Shown in pieces: positions 1 to 8,236 of a stretch of 64,000 nt of DNA. How positions within the stretch are numbered: the stretch's first letter is position 1; every line of letters starts with the position of its first letter. Position numbers and translations under genes: made by a program. The DNA comes from Faecalicatena_A orotica. Its GTDB lineage: Bacteria; Bacillota; Clostridia; Lachnospirales; Lachnospiraceae. Location: the NCBI RefSeq assembly GCF_040545875.1, contig NZ_JBEPMR010000005.1; one strand, 5' to 3'. The notes under the pieces are model-generated. The model had not been told where the DNA came from. It ran no database searches and worked only from the letters and a program-made list of their open reading frames with translations.

Positions 1-1
1 A

Positions 2-1285
2 GAAGACTTTGTCTACGGTTCAGAGTATACAAGAGAAATGATCGACCAGGCATTGAGATCAGATGCTCCAAAATCCATTGTCCCATCGGAAGATATAAAT
101 GGCCACGGAACCTTTGTCGCCAGCCTGGCGGCTGGAAGCGGAGAACCCGCAGAACAATTTATCGGTGCCGCCCCCGAATCAACATTGGCAGTTGTCAAAC
201 TGAAGCCTGCCAAGCAATACCTGCGCGATTTCTATTACATACCCGACACTGCCCCCTGTTTTCAGGAAACCGATATCCTACTCGCCCTCAAATATCTGAG
301 TGACCTTGCAGCACGCAATAACATGCCTCTGGTCATGTGTACTGCAGTGGGTACTAATATGGGCGGACATATCGGTGTTCTGCCGCTCTCTACTATTTTT
401 GAATATTATGGTACTTCAACGAACCGGATCCCGGTTATCGGCGTCGGTAATGAGGCAGACCAGCGCCATCACTACTCACATACCCTCCGGGACGGCTCCC
501 CTACGGATACAGTCGAAATAAGGGTGGGAGAAAATGTAACCGGTTTTACAATGGAATTATGGACGGAAATCCCTAATATCCTCTCCATATCGCTTATCTC
601 ACCTACCGGGGAAGCCACACCGACAGTCCCGCTCCAGACTTCGGCTTCCTCTGTCCTTGATTTTATACTTGACAGGACCCGGGTCACTGTTGATTATCGG
701 ATCATTGTTGAGAGAAGCACCTCCGAACTGATCTATTTCCGGTTCAGTACGCCTACGGCCGGTATCTGGAAACTGATCGTAGAACCTGTACGCGTAATCA
801 ACGGACTTTTCCACATCTGGCTGCCGGTGAAAGAATTTTTGAGTGGTGAAGTTTATTTCCTGCAGCCTGACCCATACTATACCCTGACGAATCCTGCAAA
901 TACCATAAGTACGATTGTTGTATCTTATTATGATGGAAGTAATAACAGTATTGCCCTCAGTTCGGGCAGGGGCTACACGCGGAATGAACGGATAAATCCG
1001 GATATTACCGCCCCCGGCATCAATGTAAAGGGAGCGCTTCCCGGCGGGCGTTTTGCCGTGCGCTCAGGCTCCAGTATTTCAACCGCCATCACTGCTGGCG
1101 CCGCCGCCCTTCTCATGGAATGGATCATCTACCAGATCGGCACCCCGGGAATCGACTCCTATCAGATCAAAAGCCTGTTTATACTGGGAGCCATGCGGCC
1201 AGGATTCATGACATACCCCAACCGGGAATGGGGGTATGGGCAGCTCAATGTGTATAATATTTTCGAAGAAATACGCAGTATATAA
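2..1285 (+). CDS. S8 (subtilisin-like) family peptidase, 5' end outside window
   Basis: C-terminal part of a subtilase. The reading frame is open to the left edge, so the N-terminus with the catalytic Asp lies outside the window; the first internal ATG is at 38. The catalytic His is in NGHGTFVASLAAG (about residue 24 counted from that ATG). The oxyanion-hole Asn is in IPVIGVGNEA. The nucleophile Ser is in RSGSSISTAITAGAAALL near the end, followed by the usual helix. The roughly 250-residue insert between His and Ser is typical of clostridial S8 peptidases related to the spore-germination Csp proteases; a germination role is only an inference. The gene is convergent with the antiporter gene and shares a hairpin with it. 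Confidence 0.9.
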   Translation, partial: EDFVYGSEYTREMIDQALRSDAPKSIVPSEDINGHGTFVASLAAGSGEPAEQFIGAAPESTLAVVKLKPAKQYLRDFYYIPDTAPCFQETDILLALKYLSDLAARNNMPLVMCTAVGTNMGGHIGVLPLSTIFEYYGTSTNRIPVIGVGNEADQRHHYSHTLRDGSPTDTVEIRVGENVTGFTMELWTEIPNILSISLISPTGEATPTVPLQTSASSVLDFILDRTRVTVDYRIIVERSTSELIYFRFSTPTAGIWKLIVEPVRVINGLFHIWLPVKEFLSGEVYFLQPDPYYTLTNPANTISTIVVSYYDGSNNSIALSSGRGYTRNERINPDITAPGINVKGALPGGRFAVRSGSSISTAITAGAAALLMEWIIYQIGTPGIDSYQIKSLFILGAMRPGFMTYPNREWGYGQLNVYNIFEEIRSI

Positions 1286-1302
1286 AACGTCCTGAAAATA
1301 AC

Positions 1303-1327
1303 GAAGGACGCCTTATCAGCGTCCTTC
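1303..1327. terminator. Hairpin between convergent S8 peptidase and antiporter genes
   Basis: Perfect 9-bp inverted repeat GAAGGACGC / GCGTCCTTC with a 7-nt loop. It overlaps the stop codon of the antiporter gene. The minus-strand side is followed by TTATTTTC, so it probably terminates minus-strand transcription and may act in both directions. Confidence 0.55.
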
Positions 1328-2587
1328 TCCACGTATTTCATTTGCATTTTCATAATAACTTGTAACCATCTCGCTCTCAGGAATCAGCTGCTCCTGTACG
1401 GGTGCTGTTCCCGGCCTGAACACGACTTTCAAAAATACCGGTGTAATGATTGTCGTGATTACTACCACAATAATAATCGGACCGAGAAATGCCGTTCCCA
1501 GCAGCCCCAGACTCGCTCCCTTGCTTGCAACGATCAATGCGACCTCACCTCTGGAGATCATTCCCACACCAATACGTTTCGCCTGATAGTTCTGGTATTT
1601 ACACATTTTAGCACCTAAGCCGCACCCGACAACCTTCGTCAGGATTGCCACGATTGTCAGGACAACCGCAAATCCGACGATCGATCCGGACATTTCAGGC
1701 AGCACAACTTTCAGACCAATGCTGGCAAAAAATACCGGTGATACGAGCAGATATGAGATCGTATCAAACTTACTCTGTAAATAATCGGACCGCCTTACAT
1801 TGGAAATAATCAGTCCTGCAATAAATGCGCCTGTAATATCTGCCACGCCAAAGACTTCCTCAGCAATATATGACATCAAAAGGCAGAATACAAAAGCAAT
1901 GATCGTATGGCGGTGCAGCTCTTTTTTAGCCGTATCCACCCAGTTTTTATATAAACGGTAGAAAATAAATCCGACCACTCCGGCAAACACAAAAAAACCG
2001 ACAATCTTCAGCATGACCGTCCCCAGCTTTACAGAAGAATCCGCCAGACTTGTCACAACCGTCAGTGCGATAATACCGAGAATATCATCTATAATTGCAG
2101 CCCCCAGAATTGCATTGCCAGAACGTGTCTTCAGCTTGCCAAGCTCCTTTAGGGTCTCAACCGTAATACTTACAGATGTCGCTGTCAGAATGACTCCGAT
2201 AAATATATTCTGCAGGAATACGCTTGCATCTGCATCTGAAACGATCATTCCCGGTTTATTGAAGAAATATGCCGCCGCAAAACCACCCACAAGAGGTACG
2301 ATGACACCACAGAGGGCGATGACAAAGGAAGCCTTTCCGCTTGCTTTCAGTTCTTTAATATCGGTTTCCATACCGGCACAGAACATCAGTACAATGACTC
2401 CGATCTCCGCAATTTCATGGATAAATGACGTCTCACTCAAGATTCCAAACCCTGCCGGTCCTAGAATCAGACCCGCCAGAAGCGCCCCGACGACCTGCGG
2501 CATCTGGACCCTCTTCGTCAAAAGGCCCAACACTTTCGTGAATAACAAAATAATTGCCAAATCTAACAAATAACTGTAGCTGCTCAT
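1316..2587 (-). CDS. Cation:proton antiporter, CPA2 (Kef/NapA-like) family
   Basis: 423-residue polytopic membrane protein of the monovalent cation:proton antiporter-2 family. It exchanges Na+ or K+ for H+ across the cytoplasmic membrane. About 12-13 hydrophobic segments are visible. The motif GALLAGLILGPAGFG near the N-terminus and the paired acidic residues of the ion site (AAIIDDILGIIAL) are characteristic. There is no C-terminal TrkA-N/RCK domain. The start at 2587 was chosen because GTGAGGAAAATAATT gives a GAGG ribosome site just upstream; a longer reading frame to 2635 has no such site and adds a charged, unlikely N-terminus. Monocistronic as far as can be seen. Confidence 0.88.
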   Translation of the reverse strand: MSSYSYLLDLAIILLFTKVLGLLTKRVQMPQVVGALLAGLILGPAGFGILSETSFIHEIAEIGVIVLMFCAGMETDIKELKASGKASFVIALCGVIVPLVGGFAAAYFFNKPGMIVSDADASVFLQNIFIGVILTATSVSITVETLKELGKLKTRSGNAILGAAIIDDILGIIALTVVTSLADSSVKLGTVMLKIVGFFVFAGVVGFIFYRLYKNWVDTAKKELHRHTIIAFVFCLLMSYIAEEVFGVADITGAFIAGLIISNVRRSDYLQSKFDTISYLLVSPVFFASIGLKVVLPEMSGSIVGFAVVLTIVAILTKVVGCGLGAKMCKYQNYQAKRIGVGMISRGEVALIVASKGASLGLLGTAFLGPIIIVVVITTIITPVFLKVVFRPGTAPVQEQLIPESEMVTSYYENANEIRGEGR

Positions 2588-2699
2588 AATTATTTTCCTC
2601 ACATTTCTTACTCTCATCAACTCGAACAGATACAAGAATACACCTTTTGTATAAGATTTTCAAGCATTTTACGACTATTTTTATGTGTTTTCTACATAA

Positions 2700-2737
2700 T
2701 AAAAGAAAAAAAGACAAGCAGATAATTCCGCCTGTCT
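2700..2737 (-). terminator. Rho-independent terminator of clpX
   Basis: On the minus strand a 10-bp stem, AGACAGGCGG pairing with CTGCTTGTCT (two G-T pairs), is followed at once by TTTTTTTCTTTT. It lies 16 bases after the clpX stop. Confidence 0.88.
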
Positions 2738-2752
2738 CTTTGCCATATTTGC

Positions 2753-4225
2753 TTAACTCAATCTTGGGATCGCCTGTTGTCCGCGAAGCTGTATAATCGG
2801 CCCTCCGGTTCCCTCTATATATGCCCTCGTAATGGTAACCTGACCTATATTATCATCCTTTGGTATCTCATACATGATGTCCAGCATGAATTCTTCTATG
2901 ATCGCACGCAGTGCTCTGGCACCGGTATCTTTCTTCATTGCTTTCTCCGCAATTGCTTCGAGTGATCCGTCGTCAAATTCCAGATTCACCTCATCGAGCG
3001 CAAGAAGTTTCTTATACTGCTTAAGGATTGCATTTCTTGGTTCCTTCAGGATCTTCACAAGCATGTCTTTATCAAGCCCTTTCAGGGTAAAGATAATCGG
3101 CAGTCTTCCAATGAATTCAGGTATCATGCCGAAGGTTCTCAGATCTTCTACCGTTACTTTGGAAAGAATCTCCTTGTCATGCTCATATTTATCCTTTAAC
3201 TCTGCATTGAATCCCATCGATGTCTTGTGAGAAAGTCTCTCTTTAATAATCTCTTCCAGATCCGGGAATGCACCCCCGCAGATGAACAGGATATTCTTCG
3301 TATTAACCGTCGTAAGAGGCACCATCGCATTCTTGCTGTTTGCACCCACCGGCACTTCCACTTCGCTTCCCTCCAGAAGCTTCAGAAGCCCCTGCTGCAC
3401 AGACTCACCGCTGACATCACGCTGGCTGGAGTTCTTCTTCTTCGCAATCTTATCGATCTCATCGATAAAGATAATCCCCTGTTCCGCCTTTTCCACATCA
3501 TTGTCTGCGGCAGCAAGCAGCTTGGAAACAACACTTTCTATGTCATCGCCTATGTATCCCGCTTCCGTAAGGGAAGTCGCGTCCGTAATGGCAAGCGGCA
3601 CATCCAGAAGCTTTGCAAGAGTCTTGACCAGATATGTCTTACCGCTTCCTGTCGGCCCGATCATCAGCATATTGGACTTCTCTATCTCTATATCATCCAT
3701 CGTATCTGTAGCCACACGCTTGTAATGATTATAAACCGCTACAGACATCGCCTTCTTGGCATACTCCTGTCCTACCACATATTCATCCAGCTGTGCCTTA
3801 ATCTTATGCGGGGCCGGGATATTGTTAATATCAAGTTTACGGAACTCTTTTGGTTTTTCTTTTTTCTTCTTAATCTTCTGACTCTTCGGGGTCATGTTCT
3901 CGAGATCAGACATATTCATAAATTGAATCCCCGGTGTATTAAACAGCTTCGTATAATCGATGGAACCATTCGTCATTGCATCAAAACTCTTCTGCATACA
4001 GTCAGAGCAGACTGTAATATTATTCGGAAGATCGATCATCTTGCCGGCAACACTCTCCGGACGGTGACAGATCAGACAGTATTTCTCATATCCGTCGTCA
4101 TCCTTGTCCGCTTTCTCCTGCGTTACTACAGAATGTCCCTTCTTCTCGTCTGCCACATCGACATCATATTCATCCTTTTTCTCATTTTCCAGTTCATCTA
4201 TAATTATAAAATCTTTATCTGACAT
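2753..4225 (-). CDS. clpX: ATP-dependent Clp protease ATP-binding subunit ClpX (divergent)
   Basis: AAA+ unfoldase that feeds proteins to ClpP. Order: an acidic N-terminal extension of about 45 residues, a C4 zinc-binding domain (CLIC...CSDC), Walker A GPTGSGKT, a pore loop GYIG (usually GYVG), Walker B IIFIDEIDKIAKK, sensor-1 FICGGAF, the IPEFIGRLP region and the C-terminal small domain (KDTGARALRAIIEE). 490 residues versus about 420 for the family. Two functional loops differ: the ClpP-docking IGF loop reads MGF, and the RKH substrate loop is replaced by VGANSKNAMVP. No clpP or tig is adjacent, so this may be a second ClpX. Start at 4225 follows GAAGGGAGAATT. Confidence 0.92.
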   Translation of the reverse strand: MSDKDFIIIDELENEKKDEYDVDVADEKKGHSVVTQEKADKDDDGYEKYCLICHRPESVAGKMIDLPNNITVCSDCMQKSFDAMTNGSIDYTKLFNTPGIQFMNMSDLENMTPKSQKIKKKKEKPKEFRKLDINNIPAPHKIKAQLDEYVVGQEYAKKAMSVAVYNHYKRVATDTMDDIEIEKSNMLMIGPTGSGKTYLVKTLAKLLDVPLAITDATSLTEAGYIGDDIESVVSKLLAAADNDVEKAEQGIIFIDEIDKIAKKKNSSQRDVSGESVQQGLLKLLEGSEVEVPVGANSKNAMVPLTTVNTKNILFICGGAFPDLEEIIKERLSHKTSMGFNAELKDKYEHDKEILSKVTVEDLRTFGMIPEFIGRLPIIFTLKGLDKDMLVKILKEPRNAILKQYKKLLALDEVNLEFDDGSLEAIAEKAMKKDTGARALRAIIEEFMLDIMYEIPKDDNIGQVTITRAYIEGTGGPIIQLRGQQAIPRLS

Positions 4226-4261
4226 AATTCTCCCTTCTTTCAATAACAAATTATGTCTTAC

Positions 4262-4290
4262 ATTATAACTCAGAATATCGTTATATACAA
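4262..4290 (-). promoter_or_regulatory. Candidate promoter of clpX
   Basis: Minus strand TTGTAT, 17 bp, TATAAT. The -10 is perfect and the -35 weak. It lies about 40 bp before the clpX start, in the gap after the ligA stop. Confidence 0.5.
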
Positions 4291-4322
4291 ATGAAGTTTT
4301 TCTAAAGCCGCTGACAGGGAGA

Positions 4323-6284
4323 TTAATTCCCCTCCAGCAGTTTCAGGAAATCTTCCTCCGATATGATCGGGATCCCAAGGTCTCTTGCTTTTTTATTTTT
4401 AGACGAGGTGGACTGCACATCATTGTTGATCAGGTAGTTTGTCTTTGATGTGACCGATCCGGTTACTTTGCCGCCCTTTGATTCGATGAGTTCCTTTACT
4501 TCGCTGCGGTTGGTAAAGTGCTCCACGCTTCCCGTGATTACAAAGTTCATGTTCTGGAATATCTGTTCTTCTTTCTCTACTTCTTCTTTCGGGATGTTAA
4601 CCTCTTTCAAGAGCTTTTCAAAGATTTTACGGTGTTTTTCATCCGCAAAGTAATCGACGAATGTTTTCGCAATAACTCCCCCCACCCCGGAGATTTCGTT
4701 TAGCTCTTCTATGGTTGCACTGTACAGTCTGTCCACATTATAATCAAGGGCCCGGCATATGACTTTTGCGTTTGCAAGCCCTATGTTTGCAATACCTAGA
4801 CTATAGACCAGTTTCGGGAGGGTCGTTGTTCTTGAGTTTTCCACACTGTTAATCAAATTTACATAGGATTTTTCACCAAATCCTTCCATTGTTTTGATTT
4901 CTTCCTCATAACGGTCCAGATGGAAGATGTCTGCAAAGTCTTTGATGTATCCCCTTACGATAAACTTTTCAAGGGTTGCCTCGGAAAGCCCCTCTATATT
5001 CAATGCATCACGGCTGACGAACAGGGCGAAAGATTTGATCTGTTTTGCCTGGCACTCCGGGTTTGTACAGTATAAAGTCTTTGTGTCATTCTCCATCGAA
5101 ATCTTTGTCGCGCCTCCGCAGACCGGACAGGCACATGGTATGTCTTTTACTCCGCTGCGCGTCAGGTTTTCTGCGATCTGGGGGATGATCATGTTCGCCT
5201 TGTATACCTGAATCTTGTCGCCGACTCCCAGCTCCAGTTCCTCCATAATACTGATATTATGGACACTCGCACGGCTGACAGTTGTCCCCTCCAGCTCGAC
5301 CGGGTCAAAGATCGCGACGGGATTGATGAGTCCTGTACGCGACGGGCTCCACTCGATCTCCTCAAGCGTGGTCTCTTTTATTTCATCGGCCCATTTAAAC
5401 GCATAGGAATCACGCGGGAACTTGGCCGTCGTTCCCAATGACTGCCCGTATGCGATGTCATCATAAATCAGTACGAGGCCGTCGGATGGGAAGTCATTAC
5501 CGGCTATTTCCCCTGCAAACCACTCAACTTCTTTTTCTATTGTATCTGCTGTTACCATGTGGTGCTCAACTACTTCGAACCCCTGCCGTCCCAGCCATTC
5601 AAGCTGTTCATAGCGGGAGTTTTTAAAGTCTGCCCCTTCTGCACTCACAAGCGTAAATGCAAAGAAACACACATTTCTCTTTGCGGTGATTTCATTATTC
5701 AACTGACGGACGGAACCGCTGCACAGGTTACGTGGATTTTTATACTTTGCGTCTACATCCTCAATCTCTGCATTGATCTTTTCGAAATCCTTATATCCAA
5801 TGACAGCCTCTCCGCGCAGGATCAGTTCCCCTTTAAACGGAATATGAAGGGGCAGGTTTTTGAACACCCGTGCATTATTCGTAATGACCTCTCCCACCTC
5901 GCCATTTCCTCTTGTAACAGCTTTCGAAAGCGTCCCGTCCTGATAAGTCAGCACGATTGTCAGTCCGTCCAGTTTCCATGAAATAACGGCCTTTTGATCC
6001 CTTAGGAAATCTTTAAGCTGTTCTACTTCTTTTGTCTTATCCAGTGACAGCATAGGCCTTTCATGGCGTTCCTTCGGGAGTTCACTCAGCACCTCGTAGC
6101 CTACATTAATGGTAGGACTGGATGCAAGAGTCGTTCCCAATTCCTGTTCCAGTCCCAGTAATTCATCATATAATTTATCATATTCAAAGTTGCTCATGAT
6201 TTCCGTGTCTTCCTGCTCATATGCACGGCGCGCATGATTCAGAAGCTCCACCAGCTCCTGCATTCTTTTATTCTTGTCTGCCAT
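4323..6284 (-). CDS. ligA: NAD-dependent DNA ligase LigA, divergent active site
   Basis: 653-residue NAD+-dependent ligase that seals nicks in replication and repair. Visible order: Ia domain (AYEQEDTEIMSNFEYDKL), adenylation domain with nucleophile Lys104 in WKLDG, OB fold, C4 zinc finger (CPVCGG...LYCTNPEC), helix-hairpin-helix repeats (SLGIANIGLANA, EISGVGGVIAKT) and a C-terminal BRCT domain. By eye alignment to E. coli LigA several usually conserved residues differ: His23 is Glu and Asp32 is Asn in Ia, Glu113 is Ser two residues before the Lys, and TRGDG reads TRGNG. AGGAGAG precedes the ATG. It follows rluF closely and is probably the last gene of that operon. Confidence 0.92.
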   Translation of the reverse strand: MADKNKRMQELVELLNHARRAYEQEDTEIMSNFEYDKLYDELLGLEQELGTTLASSPTINVGYEVLSELPKERHERPMLSLDKTKEVEQLKDFLRDQKAVISWKLDGLTIVLTYQDGTLSKAVTRGNGEVGEVITNNARVFKNLPLHIPFKGELILRGEAVIGYKDFEKINAEIEDVDAKYKNPRNLCSGSVRQLNNEITAKRNVCFFAFTLVSAEGADFKNSRYEQLEWLGRQGFEVVEHHMVTADTIEKEVEWFAGEIAGNDFPSDGLVLIYDDIAYGQSLGTTAKFPRDSYAFKWADEIKETTLEEIEWSPSRTGLINPVAIFDPVELEGTTVSRASVHNISIMEELELGVGDKIQVYKANMIIPQIAENLTRSGVKDIPCACPVCGGATKISMENDTKTLYCTNPECQAKQIKSFALFVSRDALNIEGLSEATLEKFIVRGYIKDFADIFHLDRYEEEIKTMEGFGEKSYVNLINSVENSRTTTLPKLVYSLGIANIGLANAKVICRALDYNVDRLYSATIEELNEISGVGGVIAKTFVDYFADEKHRKIFEKLLKEVNIPKEEVEKEEQIFQNMNFVITGSVEHFTNRSEVKELIESKGGKVTGSVTSKTNYLINNDVQSTSSKNKKARDLGIPIISEEDFLKLLEGN

Positions 6285-6304
6285 ATATACTCTCCTGCCT
6301 GTTC

Positions 6305-7075
6305 TTAATCTCTTCCATCTATCACCGTTTCACTGGATGAGTCCTTGATCTGCTCATAGAGTTCATTCAGTTCCCGGTCGGTCAGCTTCCGGTATTCCCC
6401 TTCTCTTAGCCTTCCCAATTCTATGTTCATGATTCGCGTTCTCACAAGATCTTTCACCTGGTATCCGAGTGCCTCGCACATCCTTCTAATCTGTCTGTTT
6501 AGCCCCTGCGTAAGAATAATCGTAAATGTATACTTTCCGATCTTTTTTACGGTACACGGCCTCGTCACAGTATCCAGAATCGGAACTCCATTGGACATCT
6601 TTTCGATAAATGCCGGTGTCAGTTCTTTGTCCACGGTCACTTTGTACTCTTTCTCATGCCGGTTGCCCGCACGCATCATTTTATTAATGATATCGCCGTT
6701 ATTAGTCATAAGAAGCAGGCCTCTGGAGTCCTTGTCCAGACGGCCCACATATGTTATCCTGACCGGATAATTCAAAAAACGGATGATGCTGCTGCGTTCC
6801 CTGCGCTCTTCTGTGCAGACAATCCCCTTCGGTTTATTTACCGCAAGCACGACCATCTCTTCACTGCGGGACACAGTCTTTCGCCCGACCTTCACGGTCT
6901 GCCCCGGGGACACCTTCATCCCCATATCCGCCCGTTTCCCGTCAACGCTCACCTGTCCGCTTTCGATCAGCCTGTCTGCCTCCCGTCTGGAGCAGACGCC
7001 TGCCTCGCTTAAATATTTATTCAGCCTTACTGGCTCCTTTTTCTCTGTAAACTCCTGTTTAATCCGATTGCTCAC
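6305..7075 (-). CDS. rluF: 23S rRNA pseudouridine synthase, RluF type
   Basis: RsuA/RluB/E/F family enzyme converting uridine to pseudouridine in 23S rRNA. An N-terminal S4 RNA-binding domain (VRLNKYLSEAGVCSRREADR) is followed by the catalytic domain with Asp in VGRLDKDSRGLLLMTNNGD. HEKEYKVTV, GVPILDTVT and QGLNRQIRRMCEALGY match the RluF subgroup best, so U2604 is the likely target. It starts with GTG, with GCGGAGT about 9 bases upstream, and overlaps the end of the DHHW gene by 17 bp, implying coupling. Confidence 0.9.
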   Translation of the reverse strand: MSNRIKQEFTEKKEPVRLNKYLSEAGVCSRREADRLIESGQVSVDGKRADMGMKVSPGQTVKVGRKTVSRSEEMVVLAVNKPKGIVCTEERRERSSIIRFLNYPVRITYVGRLDKDSRGLLLMTNNGDIINKMMRAGNRHEKEYKVTVDKELTPAFIEKMSNGVPILDTVTRPCTVKKIGKYTFTIILTQGLNRQIRRMCEALGYQVKDLVRTRIMNIELGRLREGEYRKLTDRELNELYEQIKDSSSETVIDGRD

Positions 7076-8228
7076 TGCTCAGTACTCCGCTTATATTATT
7101 GTCCTGGAAAAAAGTATTGCCGTTGTAAAGGAATAAAACATCCGTAATGTTATATGTATCCATCACATCCTGTATATTCCCTGTATAGTATCTTGGATCC
7201 AACATGACGATTTCCCTGAAGTAAGGAGTCAGAAACGGAACAAAACTGTTGGCGTAGGAATCCTTTACCACCAGAAGCCGTTTCTGTCCCGGCGCCAGTG
7301 TTTTAATGTCGATAAGAGACGTATTGCCGCCAAGGAAAACTGCGTATTTATCCCTTGTTTTCAGCATATCTGCCTCATAAAGCGTCGTCTCCTTCACCTG
7401 CTCATCCACATAATTCACGATGACATCATTATCCGCATCCTTCGGCACATAGATGTCAATCTCTTCTTTTTCACCCATCCTGCACCCGCTCTTTGCCGCC
7501 AGTGTCCCGTTAAAATCTGTGGCTACCGGGTAGGAAACGAAGGAACTGGATACATCTGTACTGATTCCCAGCGTCGGTGCTGCTTCCTGAAAAGTATAAA
7601 AAGCACCAAGCGTGGTCCAGTGATGATCTGTCTTATAGTATATCTTTTCTTCCTTATGCTTATTCATTGCCTGTACGGCATCGATCCACTGTACAGAACT
7701 GCCCAGTTCCTTTTTTACCTGGCTGATGCATGCATTCTGGTCTGCAACGGACGCAAGCGAAGGCAGTCTGCTGCTTAACACACTTGCCGCATCCGGTACA
7801 AGAATCATGCTGACCGGAATATCATCGTAAGATTCCGCAAAGTTCTTAATTGCATCAACATTACTTTTTAAAGAGTCTTGTTCAGGCACAGCTATATCTT
7901 CCAAAAGCTGCCCCTTTTTCCCGATGAATACGCCGTTCTCTTCCTTGCTGCCACCGATCCGGTTCAGAGTGACTTTCAATTTCCTAAGGAAATTACGTCC
8001 TATAAACTGGTCCGCCTGATAGCTCTCGTACTGTTTCATATAACTGCCTGAAACCAGACCACTTACCGTCATTTTCGGCCTTTCTGTCAGCATTCTATTC
8101 TCTTCTGTAGATTTCTTTTTCGAAGGATACAAAAGATTTGCCGCAATCAATACAAGCAGGCAGATTATAAATGCCTTACCAACAAAGCTTTCCGGCCATC
8201 TTTTCTTTTTTCTCTTATTATTGTTCAT
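7059..8228 (-). CDS. DHHW family extracytoplasmic protein (AlgX/AlgJ-like partner of MBOAT)
   Basis: 389 residues. One N-terminal membrane anchor (residues about 16-34) follows a strongly basic start. The rest is predicted extracellular. The family signature Asp201-His202-His203-Trp204 (YYKTDHHWTTLGA) matches the SGNH-like catalytic motif of AlgJ/AlgX-type O-acetyltransferases, and a later LLVVKDSYANSFVPFL block fits the nucleophile region of that fold. It starts 8 bp after the MBOAT gene; together they should transfer acyl groups to a surface polymer. The polymer cannot be told from sequence. Ribosome site GGTGGG. Confidence 0.85.
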   Translation of the reverse strand: MNNNKRKKKRWPESFVGKAFIICLLVLIAANLLYPSKKKSTEENRMLTERPKMTVSGLVSGSYMKQYESYQADQFIGRNFLRKLKVTLNRIGGSKEENGVFIGKKGQLLEDIAVPEQDSLKSNVDAIKNFAESYDDIPVSMILVPDAASVLSSRLPSLASVADQNACISQVKKELGSSVQWIDAVQAMNKHKEEKIYYKTDHHWTTLGAFYTFQEAAPTLGISTDVSSSFVSYPVATDFNGTLAAKSGCRMGEKEEIDIYVPKDADNDVIVNYVDEQVKETTLYEADMLKTRDKYAVFLGGNTSLIDIKTLAPGQKRLLVVKDSYANSFVPFLTPYFREIVMLDPRYYTGNIQDVMDTYNITDVLFLYNGNTFFQDNNISGVLSSEQSD

Positions 8229-8236
8229 ATTCCCAC

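Noticed and set aside
2433..2717. 94-codon minus-strand frame overlapping the antiporter start
   Set aside because: Runs out of frame through the antiporter N-terminus and the clpX terminator; no ribosome site.
3227..4222. 331-codon plus-strand open frame opposite clpX
   Set aside because: Lies wholly within clpX on the other strand, has no ribosome site and encodes no recognisable domain; a shadow of the real gene.
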